A DNA stretch of 64,000 nucleotides from a filamentous cyanobacterium ESFC-1 (GTDB lineage Bacteria; Cyanobacteriota; Cyanobacteriia; Cyanobacteriales; Spirulinaceae), in assembly GCA_000380225.1 (NCBI GenBank), contig KB904821.1:2184676-2248675 (forward strand), written 5' to 3'. The translations under genes were made by a program, and so were the position numbers. The notes under the pieces are model-generated. The model ran no database searches. It had not been told where the DNA came from and saw only the letters and a list, made by a program, of their open reading frames with translations. Below are positions 45,397-54,300 of this stretch, one piece after another (position 1 is the stretch's first letter; each line of letters begins with the position of its first letter).

Positions 45397-45665
45397 TTCA
45401 CAACACGCTCGCTCGAACCACCAAAACTCACTGCAACATCATAACCAATTCGCAATGTAAATAACCGAGCATTGGGATTATTTTCTTTGAACTTTAATGC
45501 CGTTTTTACCCCAGTTTTGTCAATTCCATATTCCCCAGTTTCAGCATTAATCACAATCATTTTGCCAATATTATCATCAGTTTCTACTTGCTGACGAATG
45601 CCATTGTCATAAAAATTTTTGGCTCTTTGAGCAACTTCTTGAGCAGACCAAAAAATAGCTTTCAT
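45393..45665 (-). CDS. Hypothetical partner of the aspartic protease
   Basis: Not recognised. A 90-residue protein with 'MKAIFWSAQEVAQRAKNFYD' (helix), 'GKMIVINAETGEYGIDKTG' and 'ARLFTLRIGYDVAVSFGGSS'. It overlaps the protease gene by four bases. The layout of a small upstream gene with a small clan AA protease recurs in cyanobacteria in my memory of such loci, but no assay is known to me. A regulatory or antitoxin-like role is only a guess. Confidence 0.65.
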   Translation of the reverse strand: MKAIFWSAQEVAQRAKNFYDNGIRQQVETDDNIGKMIVINAETGEYGIDKTGVKTALKFKENNPNARLFTLRIGYDVAVSFGGSSERVVK

Positions 45666-46054
45666 AATATTCTAATATTAAAAAGTAATTTTGTATTACT
45701 TGGCTTGACCGAAATAAGTTGTTAATCCTTCATTCAAGGAAAATTGAGATCGCATCTCTAGTTTATCGATGTGTGTTTTTATGGATTGCAATTAGCTTTT
45801 CAAGTCTATCGCCAACAAAGATACTTAAGAGTAACACTTTTTTACAATTCATCATTCCAACTCAGCAAGGGAGTCTCAGAAACAGCATTTCCCCGTTGAG
45901 CAATTGTCACCCAATTCCCCTTTTCTCGCACGCAATCACCGCGAATCTGGATCGGCCCGCAACTTCGCCCGTAATGCAGCCTACTTCGTTTCCACCTGTT
46001 AAAATTAAATTCTTATTATAATCATAAATGATGAAGTTTAACTCAATCTTAGCC
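45666..46054. other. Spacer with a frameshifted gene remnant
   Basis: Bases 45666-45840 show nothing recognisable. Bases 45842-46040 contain a broken minus-strand reading frame described separately. Plus-strand frames here lack protein-like character. Confidence 0.4.
45842..46040 (-). pseudogene. Possible frameshifted C-terminal remnant
   Basis: On the minus strand one frame reads 'FIIYDYNKNLILTGGNEVGC' then 'ITGEVAG'. A second frame continues smoothly with 'PIQIRGDCVREKGNWVTIAQ' and 'RGNAVSETPLLSWNDEL' to a stop at 45842. The two parts look like one protein split by a single frameshift. The Cys and the W-x-T-I-A-x-R-G pattern faintly recall COP23-type exported proteins. The upstream part is missing. 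Confidence 0.35.
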
Positions 46055-47002
46055 TTACGTCCAACGCCGGAAAAACGAACCATCATCTCCTGCATTAATC
46101 GTTAAATTGGCAATTTTTGTCATGGCTTCAGGGGTCAAAGGTTGATATTGTTGCGCCACTTTTACATTTGATTCGAGTTGGGTGGGATTCTCGGCAGCAA
46201 TGACACAACAATGTACTCCGGGTAAGGATAAACTGTAACCCATTGCGGCTTCCATACCGTTGAGTAAATGGGGTTGCAATAAGCGCCCATAAGCGGGAAC
46301 TTTCATGGCAATTACGCCTACGTTTTTGGCTTGGGCGATGGGTAAAACGGTGGTAGAAAAAGGGCGGGGATGATGAATGTCTGCGGCGTTAAGACAGATT
46401 AAAGTGGTGTCGAAATTCCCTCGTTCTAAGGCTGCTGCGATCGCATCCGGTTCGTGGTGTCCGGTGATGCCGATATATTTAATGATGCCTTGTTCTTTGG
46501 CTTCTTGAAAGGCTTTCATCGCACCATTAGGACTCAAGATTTGGTCTACTTCTTCGTGAAAAGAAACATGGTGCATTTGCCAACTATCGAGGTAGTCGGT
46601 ATTAAGATTTTGTAGGGATTCTTCTAATTCTCGCCAAGCGCGATCGTAGTCACAAGCGTCGGTTTTGGTGTTAATATAAACGCGATCGCGATATTGCGGT
46701 AAAATTTTACCGAGATAGGTTTCGGAGGGCCCGTAACTGTGGGCGGTATCGAAGTAGCGGATTCCTAATGTTAGCGCTTTTTCAATAAGCGCGATCGCGT
46801 CTTGTTCTTGTCCTGGTTGAGATAACGGTGTTCTTCCTGCACCTCCTAAGCCCAGAATGGGTAATTTGACTTGGGTTTTGCCCAGTATTCGTTCTGGCAT
46901 TAATTGTTGGGTCATCGAGACAGAAGAAGCAACAGAAGAAGTATTAGACTGGTTGAGAGAGTGACAGCCCATTGCTGTTGCCATTGCTGCACTTCCCAAC
47001 AA
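46055..47002 (-). CDS. Aldo/keto reductase, 5' end cut by element A
   Basis: NAD(P)H-dependent aldo/keto reductase, 315 residues in the present frame. Motifs are 'ALTLGIRYFDTAHSYGPSE' (catalytic Asp and Tyr), 'YINTKTDACDYDRAWREL' (Lys), 'YLDSWQMHHVS' and 'IKYIGITGHHEP'. The present frame begins at a TTG (47002), or later at ATG 46984. Its first residues, LGSAAMATAMGC, are the hydrophobic part of a signal. Removing the element at 47011-47478 joins this frame to an ATG at 47500 and gives N-terminal 'PNRRKFLLGSAAM', a twin-arginine signal with a possible lipobox (TAMGC). The current product probably lacks export. Confidence 0.85.
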   Translation of the reverse strand: MLGSAAMATAMGCHSLNQSNTSSVASSVSMTQQLMPERILGKTQVKLPILGLGGAGRTPLSQPGQEQDAIALIEKALTLGIRYFDTAHSYGPSETYLGKILPQYRDRVYINTKTDACDYDRAWRELEESLQNLNTDYLDSWQMHHVSFHEEVDQILSPNGAMKAFQEAKEQGIIKYIGITGHHEPDAIAAALERGNFDTTLICLNAADIHHPRPFSTTVLPIAQAKNVGVIAMKVPAYGRLLQPHLLNGMEAAMGYSLSLPGVHCCVIAAENPTQLESNVKVAQQYQPLTPEAMTKIANLTINAGDDGSFFRRWT

Positions 47003-47040
47003 AAATTTACCAAAAATTCTGGGTTTCAGGTTCCCCGTCC

Positions 47041-47143
47041 TGTCTTGCCGAGCGTTCCCTTGCGCCTGTCTTGTCGAGCATTCCCTTGCGCCTTACGGCG
47101 GCGCGGGGTCTCGACGCTTACGGCGACGCGGGGACGGGCGCGC
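47041..47143 (+). repeat. Outer 52-bp palindrome, split by an inner copy
   Basis: Halves at 47041-47066 (TGTCTTGCCG...TGCGCC) and 47118-47143 (TTACGGCG...GCGC). It lies in the loop of the left-end hairpin of element A, between CCCCGTCC and TTATAGGACGG. Its own loop is occupied by the inner copy at 47067-47117. Confidence 0.85.
47067..47117 (+). repeat. Inner 51-bp palindrome nested in the outer one
   Basis: TGTCTTGTCGAG... to ...CTCGACGC, exactly 51 bases, inserted between TGCGCC and TTACGG of the outer copy. The stem arms GTCGAG and CTCGAC differ from those of the copy at 49748-49798 (GGTGCG and CGCACC) but keep pairing. Confidence 0.88.
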
Positions 47144-47636
47144 TTATAGGACGGCTTTATATTATAATATTAGGTGTGCGAGTGACCAGTAATGTGGGCC
47201 GCACTACAACAAACCTAACCAACTCAATAGTTAAAGTAAGGGGTTTTCAGCACAATCCTTGCTGTTGTAAAACTTTGAAGGAGCAGTTGTGAAAACATAC
47301 TTTCTGCGTCCGGGCAGGACGTATCTTGGACTAGAAACCAAGAAATAAAACGCTCGTTGAGTCGGTAGTAGCGGGGACTAAGGGGAAGATATTTAGGTGT
47401 CTGTCGATCCAAAGTCTAGTTAAGAGGCAACCTGAAAGAAACGAGAATCTCCGCTCCTTCAGGACGGAGAGTTGTCAAGTCGATTGGGTTTTCTGCTCAT
47501 ATCCTAGTCTCGACTGTTTTTCTAGATCGTCGCTCGTTAGTTATAGTTTAGTTTCTCAAGCGATGCGCGATCGCATTTTCCCCGATTGTAGAGACAAAAG
47601 GAAATGTTACCGACTGAACTAAAAACCCTGGAAACC

Positions 47637-48125
47637 TTAACCCAAGCCATTACAGCGTTTTGCCAAACGGGGATAAGCTTCTGTGACAAGCAAAGCTAAT
47701 CCTAAATAACGCCAATACGCCCAACTGTCGCTCAAGACTAATCCCGATAATAAATAATAGCAAAAGACGAGAAAAAGTCCCGCGATCGCGACGGCAAAAC
47801 GAGTTTTAATTGTTGTGGGAGGGCTAAACCGAAACTGGCAAATAAAGAACCCAGTAAACACAGCCAAAGAGCGAGCAAATTCAGGAAACAATGCCGCTAA
47901 AATCACAGTAATGCTAACAATAACTATCTTAATTTGTAAAGCGGGTTTTCGGGAAACTTGCCAACGCCATCCGCCCCAAGCTAATAAGCCTCCGGGGTCA
48001 ACGATCCAATAATAAAGAGAAAGTAGGACAATATAAGCATAGTCTGAACCGACATAGGTAATCGCAATAAATAGATTTTGCCAGGAAGTTCCTAAACTAG
48101 ATTGTAGCCACTCGATTAGGGACAT
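47637..48125 (-). CDS. Truncated PAP2-like membrane protein
   Basis: A 162-residue membrane protein with four hydrophobic segments. The N-terminus 'WQNLFIAITYVGSDYAYIVL' and 'LSLYYWIVDPGGLLAW' matches the start of cyanobacterial PAP2-superfamily phosphatases. The phosphatase signatures K-x6-RP, PSGH and SRxxxxxH are all missing. The end is helical ('SDSWAYWRYLGLALLVTEAY'). It appears to have lost its catalytic core by internal deletion, and hydrolytic activity is unlikely. It sits between the two element copies. Confidence 0.65.
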   Translation of the reverse strand: MSLIEWLQSSLGTSWQNLFIAITYVGSDYAYIVLLSLYYWIVDPGGLLAWGGWRWQVSRKPALQIKIVIVSITVILAALFPEFARSLAVFTGFFICQFRFSPPTTIKTRFAVAIAGLFLVFCYYLLSGLVLSDSWAYWRYLGLALLVTEAYPRLAKRCNGLG

Positions 48126-48170
48126 TGATTACTATTTTTTGGGAAAACTAACTAACTCTTTAAACTGCTT

Positions 48171-48686
48171 TTACGCTTCGTCTTGTTGGAAAGAGTCGTA
48201 ACATTCAGGAGGACTCGGTTCAAGGGTGGGGTTAGAAATCGAGATATCGCCATCGCGGCCAATATAAACTAAAACCGCAGCTTTTCGGGGTTCATATTCA
48301 CTGATAAATTGATTAATGGTTTTAATATCTTCTGAACTTACCCCTTGTGCGCGTAAGGTTTTCCGTAGGGAAGGACGGGGAACATAAGTCGGTTGCGGAG
48401 ACTCATCATTTTGCGCGACAACAAGGACAAAACCGCGACGTTGAGATTGATAACCTTCCCAAGCAACTGCACCGAGTAAGCGCAAGTTTTCTTGAGAATA
48501 ATCTTGGTTGAAGCTATCGGGACTGGGGATTTCTTCGGTTTGAGAATCAGAGGGAGAGAAAAAGTTACGAATTTTACCCCAAAGCGATGAACCGTTAGAC
48601 TCTTGCGTAGGGGTAGGAGTCGGTTTTCCTTCGTTGTTTGCATTACCCGCAGCCCGTTGTTTACGAAGTTTGGCTTGTCGTCCCAT
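48171..48686 (-). CDS. Conserved hypothetical protein
   Basis: Not recognised. A 171-residue protein: basic N-terminus 'MGRQAKLRKQRAAGN', a Pro/Thr/Ser-rich linker, then a folded part with 'LLGAVAWEGYQSQRRGFVLV', 'RPSLRKTLRAQGVSSEDIKT' and 'RKAAVLVYIGRDGDISIS'. It reads like a cyanobacterial core hypothetical protein. It lies 45 bases upstream of the PAP2-like gene and may be co-transcribed. Confidence 0.65.
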   Translation of the reverse strand: MGRQAKLRKQRAAGNANNEGKPTPTPTQESNGSSLWGKIRNFFSPSDSQTEEIPSPDSFNQDYSQENLRLLGAVAWEGYQSQRRGFVLVVAQNDESPQPTYVPRPSLRKTLRAQGVSSEDIKTINQFISEYEPRKAAVLVYIGRDGDISISNPTLEPSPPECYDSFQQDEA

Positions 48687-48927
48687 AATTTTAAAAATTG
48701 CTTAAATCTTAACTTATTTAGTTTAACAGCGAACCCCTAACGAATGAATTTGCACCATGTTATTAAAAAAATGAGTTGTGGATAATAACTATTTCAGTCC
48801 CATAGCACTACATTTGAAAGTTGAGACATCTTAACTCATGATTAGCCCTCACCCCCAACCCCTCTCCCACGGGAGATAGGCTTTTAAATTGAAAGTGGAT
48901 GAGGTGTCCTAAAACTTGATTGTAGGG

Positions 48928-49578
48928 CTATATCTGGGCTAAAAATGCTGTTGCTGCTTCAGCATTTAAAGGTTGAGAAATCCCGTAACCTTGACCGTAT
49001 TCGCAACCGAGAAGGCGTAAATGGGTGAGTTGTTGGGGGGTTTCAATGCCCTCAGCCGTAACAATCATGTTAAGATTATGAGCTAAACCGACAATAGCCC
49101 CAATAATGGCGGTATTTTCTGGTTTTTCATCCAGTCGCATCACAAAGGAGCGGTCAATTTTCAAGACATGAGCCGTGAGACGCTGAAGATAGCTTAAAGA
49201 AGAATAGCCTGTACCAAAATCATCGATACTGAGTTCAATTCCGTAAGTTTTCAGTTTTTGAATCATTTTAATGGCCATATTGGCATTATTCATCAAAGCC
49301 GTTTCCGTGATTTCGAGGCGTAAATCGGCTCCTGTTAGCTTGGTTTCAGATAAAACCTTCTGGATAAAGTCGAAAGTGCCTGGCTCAGTAAAGTGTTTGG
49401 CTGAGAAGTTAACGCTCATGCGGAGCGATCGCATCTTCTCAAACTGCGATCGCCAGATTTGGAGTTGCTGACAAGCTCGACGCAGCACAAAACGGTCAAT
49501 ATCGAGAATCAAGCCCGTTTCTTCTGCAAAGGGGATAAACTCTTGGGGAGACACCCAACCCCGCTTAGGATTTGACAA
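48928..49578 (-). pseudogene. EAL domain, 3' part of an interrupted gene
   Basis: The frame starts at a TTG inside the element edge and reads 'NPKRGWVSPQEFIPFAEETG', then the EAL catalytic residues: Asn in 'VNFSAKHF', 'LEITETALM', 'SIDDFGTGYSSLSYL', Lys in 'LKIDRSFV' and Glu in 'TAEGIETPQQL'. It is the distal part of the c-di-GMP phosphodiesterase domain whose first strand lies at about 49987 and upstream. Split by element B, it is not expected to function unless the element excises. Confidence 0.85.
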
Positions 49579-49982
49579 CTCCTCGCCGTAAACGGTCGAG
49601 GATTCTCGTTTCTTTCAGGTTGCCTCTTAACTAGACTTTGGATCGACAGACACCTAAATATCCTCCCCTTAGTCCCCGTTAGACCGACTCAACGAGCGTT
49701 TTGTTTCTTGGTTTCTAGTCCAAGATACGTCCTGCCCGGACGCAAAAGCGGTGCGACCCCGCGTCGCCGTAAGGCGCAAGGGAACGCGCACCAAGACAGT
49801 TTGTTTTCACAACTACACCCTTAAAGTTTTACATCAACAAGGATTGTGCTGAAAACCCCTTACTTTAACTATTGAGTTGGTTAGGTTTGTTGTAGTGCGG
49901 CCCACATTACTGGTCACTCGCACACCAATATTATAATATAAAGCCGTCCTTGAAGGACGGGGCTTTAAACCCAGAATTTTTG
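49572..49982 (-). mobile_element. IS200/IS605-like non-autonomous element, copy B
   Basis: A 411-base element in inverse orientation to copy A. On the minus strand it follows TTAC (GTAA at 49983-49986 on plus), begins CAAAAATTCTGGGTTTAAAG and ends GGAGTTGTCAA. Left-end hairpin at about 49940-49966 (AAGCC...GGCTT with GTCC/GGAC); right-end hairpin at 49580-49602 (TCCTCG...CGAGGA). No transposase ORF. It interrupts a REC-GGDEF-EAL gene with no duplication of target. Confidence 0.88.
49748..49798 (-). repeat. 51-bp palindrome inside element B
   Basis: Same family as the two copies in element A, but at a different internal site: between ACAAAC and TTTTGCGTCC (minus strand), where copy A simply has ACATACTTTCTGCGTCC. 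Outer stem GGTGCG/CGCACC, inner stem GCGCC/GGCG(A)C around TTAC. Confidence 0.88.
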
Positions 49983-51123
49983 GTAACCACCGCACTAAGG
50001 TTTCAAACTCCACAATTTCCCCGGATTCAAGGGAAACAATCGGCTGATAACAAGTGTGAAACTCCTGTTCCTTTAATGCCAAGCGCAAATCTGTTTCGAG
50101 TTGTAGGGTGCTAAACGTCCGTTGGTGCATCTCGCGAGAAAAGACTTGATAACGACCTTTCCCTAGCTCTTTAGCGCGATACATGGCTGTATCTGCATCC
50201 CGCAGCAAATGTTCCGGTTGTTCGTACTCCTTCGAGCCAAAAACAATGCCAATACTGGCATTAATAAAAACCTTGTGGTTGTTGATATGAAAAGGAGCCG
50301 CAATTTCTTTTTGAATACTTTGTGCGACCTCAATGGCATCTTCAACGGCACTTAACCCCTCAATCAGCAATGCAAACTCATCCCCTCCAAAGCGGGAAAG
50401 GGTATCGACTGGATGCAAGCAAATCTCCAAACGACGCGCTACAGAAATTAATAACTGATCTCCAGCGAGATGGCCAAAAGAATCATTCACCATTTTGAAG
50501 CGATCGCAATCTAAAAACAAGACAGCATACTGACAAAGGGGTTGTTGTTTAGCCCGATGAATTGTGTGGCCCAAGCGCTTCATAAACCAGGCTCGATTCG
50601 GTAAATCGGTTAAAGCATCGTGCAGCGCCAAATGCAGCAGTTGGTCTTGGGCCCGTTGGCGTTCAGCGATTTCCCGTTCGAGTTGGGCTGTTCGTTGTTG
50701 TACGCGAAATTCCAGTTGATCATTCAGTTGTTGAATTTCATTTTTCGCCGCTTGCAATTCTAAATGATTGGTAATGCGAGCGAGAATTTCTTCGACGTGA
50801 AACGGCTTACTAATGTAGTCAACGCCCCCCACTTCAAAAGCTTTGACTTTATCCACGGGTTCATCAAGAGCGCTCAAAAAAATCACAGGAATCTCGCGAG
50901 TTTCGGCTTGACTTTTTAAGCATTCACACACCTCATAGCCATCCATTTCTGGCATTTTAATATCCAGTAAAATTAAATCGGGCTGTGCGGCTTTCGCTAC
51001 AGTCAAAGCCATTTGTCCATTAATCGCACTACGGACTTTGTAACCTCGTTCTGTCAAAATAGTAGACACAAAACGCAGATTATTCGGTAAATCATCGACG
51101 ACGAGAATATCACCTTTTGACAT
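49834..51123 (-). pseudogene. REC-GGDEF-(EAL start), 5' part of an interrupted gene
   Basis: The first part of a c-di-GMP regulator. The ATG at 51123 (MSKGDILVVDDLPNNLRFVS) is preferred over an extended frame to 51177. Receiver about 1-122 with Asp in 'LILLDIKMPEMDG', coiled-coil linker, then GGDEF about 165-330 with intact 'SRFGGDEFALLIEG'. The EAL start 'HTCYQPIVSLESGEIVEFETLVRW' has ETL for EAL. After LVRW the frame runs into element B and stops at 49834. The diguanylate cyclase half may still be made; the phosphodiesterase half is lost. Confidence 0.85.
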
Positions 51124-51340
51124 AAATTTGCGACGAGATAATAAATCTCTCCCCACTATACGATTCATCCGTTCCAATTAAAATAAACCTTAAATATTTT
51201 GGGTCAATGTTTGACTGTTTACTTTGTTATTTTATCGATCTCATCTAAAGAATGCTCTATCAATTTATATAAGCAATTGGGTTATGACCTTATCATGCCA
51301 CCGACCTTAAAAAAGATAAAGAGTAAGATATTACGAGATA

Positions 51341-54300
51341 TTACGAAGATTCTAATAAAGGCTGAGTCAATTCCAGGATACGATCGCACCGGAAATTATG
51401 AGCCAAATCTTTTAAACCTTGAACCAACTCCGGTAAATTCTCAGGCAATTGTATAATCAAGCGGTCGATCAATTCTGAGTCCGCAACTGTGGCGGCTTCT
51501 TGAAGTTCAGTCAGCCAAGCCCGGTCTATTTGGCTGAGTTGGGCTTGAATTTCTGTCCAATCAAAAGAGACAGAACCCTCAGAAAAGTTATCGGGAGTTT
51601 CTTCGGCGTAAATGTAGCGCACCCCTAAATATTCAGACATTTTGCCCAAAATCACTTCTTCGCGCCAAGGTTTGCGGGCAAAATCATCGCAACCCGCCGA
51701 TAAAACCACGGCTCGCTCTTCTTCGAGGGCGCTGGCGGTTAGGGCGATAATGGCAGTAGCTTGGCCTTTGAGGTGAGATTTGATGTATTTGGTGGCTTCG
51801 TAACCGTCCATCACCGGCATACGCATATCCATCCAGATCAGATGGGGTTGCCAATCTTCCCAAATCGCGATCGCTTCTTTGCCGTTACTGGCTTCGCGTA
51901 CCTCAAAGCCCAACTGTTCTAAAAAATGTACCAAGAGGTGACGACTTTCCCAACGGTCTTCGACGACTAAAATGCGATAATTGGCTTGATCCGGTGCTAG
52001 GGCGATCGCCCGTTGAGAAGAAAAGGGTTGAGCAATTTCACTGGCGGAGACTTGACTCATTGCCACTTCTACAGTAAAAGTTGTGCCTTCCCCTACAGAA
52101 CTTTCAAATTGCAGACTTCCCCCCATCAACTCCACAAAACGGCGACTAATGGCTAAACCTAAACCCGTCCCGGTATTAGAATTGCGCCCGGTTTCGGTTT
52201 GCACAAACGGCTGAAACAGTAAATCCTGTTCCTCTGGGGCGATACCAGGGCCCGTATCTTCGACAATAAAACCCAACCGCAGTTTGTCTGCATCCCCAGA
52301 GGAGATTTGCAAAACCTGTAAACTCACAAAACCCGCCTTGGTAAACTTGATGCCATTACTCAAAAGATTAATCAACACCTGGCGCAGTTTTCCCTCATCC
52401 CCGTACAAATAGCGGGGTAACTGGGGGAAATAATCCAAATTGAGGTCAATTCCCCGGTCAGAGGCTTTGAATTTCATCATATCGGCAACCGTATCGAGCA
52501 GATGAAACAAATCAAAGGGATTGAGATTGAGATGAGCTTGACCCGCTTCGATTTTCGACATATCGAGGATATCGTCGATTAAATTCAGTAAATGCTCGCC
52601 GCTACTATTGATAATATTGAGGTTGACCCGTTGATCGGCGTTTAAAGCCGTGTCGCGACTGAGGATTTGGCTAAAGCCCAAAATGGCATTGAGGGGAGTG
52701 CGTAATTCGTGACTCATATTCGCCAAAAATTGACTTTTAACGCGACTGGCTTCTTCGGCTTGTTGTTTGGCTAGGGCTAATTGTTCGTTTTGTTGGCTCA
52801 AAGAAGCACTGGCGCGTTTTTCTTGTTCGAGGAGACGGGCTTGAGCGAGAGCAATGCCCACTTGCGCGGCTACGGCTTCGAGGAGGTCGATTTCGTCGCT
52901 TGTCCAATGGCGATCGCGATTTTGTTGGAGAGAAATCGCGCCGTTGGGTTCGTTTTGATAGGAGGTGCGAATCAGCAGTAAAGACTTAATGCCAAACTGA
53001 CGACATAATGGTTGCCAAACGGCTAATCCGGCTTCTGTGTCGATATTGTCCACCCCAAAGGCGCGATCCTGAGCCAAGACAGTTTGCAACGATGCACTGT
53101 CAGTAATGTTAATATCTGAGCCTTGCATCGAGACTTGACCCGGTTCGAGGTATTCGCTGACCAAGGGGAGATGGGGGGCAGCTTGGGCTTCGTAACTGTG
53201 GATGGTGCAGCGACTGACTTTAAACATTTGTCCCACTTGAATCGCGGTAATGCGAAAAATCGTTTCGCTGTCGAGGCTGCTGCGAATTTGTTGGGTGATG
53301 GTATCGAGTAATAAAGCTCGCTGAAATTGACGATGTAGAGTTTCCTCGGCGTTTTTGCGATTGGTAATGTCTTCAATGACCCCCAGCAAGCCCAAGGGCT
53401 GGTTGTGGCTGTCGAGGATGGGGATTTTACTAATATCTAACCACTGGGGTTGTTGAGGGCGATCGCGAGTTTTTTCGATCTCAATGTGGTGGAGTAACGG
53501 TTTCCCAGATTCTAGAATTTCTTGGTCTTGACGGTGACATAAAGTGGCGGAGTAGGGGTCTCCGAGTAAGTCTTCTTCTGTTTTGCCCACCACCTCCCCC
53601 GGATCGCTTAAATTGTGGGCTTTGGCCCAATTACTGTTACATCCTTGAAAAACGGATTGGGTATCTTTCCAAAAGACTTGTTGGGGAATGTTATCTAGGA
53701 TTAGGCGCAAATACTGTTCTTTTTCCCGTAAGGCCGCTTCTGCTTGCTTGCGGGCGGTGGCATCGGTTCCTACCGAAAGAATTTCGACTAAATTGCCTTT
53801 TTGGTCGTAAATTGGCTTATTCGCCCAAGCCACCCACACCACCTCGCCATTTTTACAGCAGTTTTCATTTTCGTGGAGGGTGTATTGTTCGGGGCGATCG
53901 CACAGATCGGCCATCAACCCTTGTAAGTCGGTTCCGGCGCTACTCACCGGGGCGACAATCGTACCCACAACCTGACGACCCAGCAATGAGTCATTTTCGT
54001 AGCCAAACAACTCCCGTCCGTAATCATTAATAAATAAAATCTCCCCGGCGGTATTCCAGCGCACGATCGCGCAGTTCGCCGTTTCGACTAAATCGCGATA
54101 TTGCGTCATACTGGCTTTTAGGGCTTCGTGAGCGATTTGACGTTCGAGTTCCGCCGCCGCCCTCGCCGCAAAAATCCGTAAAATGGAGTTTTTATAAAGG
54201 TCGTTGGCCATCGCCGCAGTATGAAGTACCGCCAAATGCCCGATTACAGCCCCGGCTTTGTTCATCAGGGGAATGCCCAGATAACTGTGCGCGTCGAGTT

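Larger units (their letters stand above)
47011..47478 (+). mobile_element. IS200/IS605-like non-autonomous element, copy A
   Basis: A 468-base element directly after TTAC (47007-47010). It begins CAAAAATTCTGGGTTT and ends GAGTTGTCAA, with no target duplication. A subterminal hairpin near the right end (47448-47470, CTCCG...CGGAG) differs in sequence but not in shape from copy B, and the left-end hairpin is split by a nested palindrome. It has no transposase ORF. Removing its two nested palindromes leaves about 365 bases, matching about 360 in copy B. Inserted at codon 8 of an aldo/keto reductase gene. Confidence 0.85.

Noticed and set aside
45719..46021. 100-codon plus-strand ORF
   Set aside because: No recognisable domain, odd composition, and it overlaps a better-supported minus-strand remnant.
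47003..47143. Extension of the aldo/keto reductase upstream through element A
   Set aside because: The in-frame extension translates the element end; the true N-terminus is recovered only by joining across the element to 47500.
49572..49986. Target-site duplication expected for a classical DDE transposon
   Set aside because: No duplicated bases flank either copy; a single TTAC is present at one end only, which fits IS200/IS605-type insertion.
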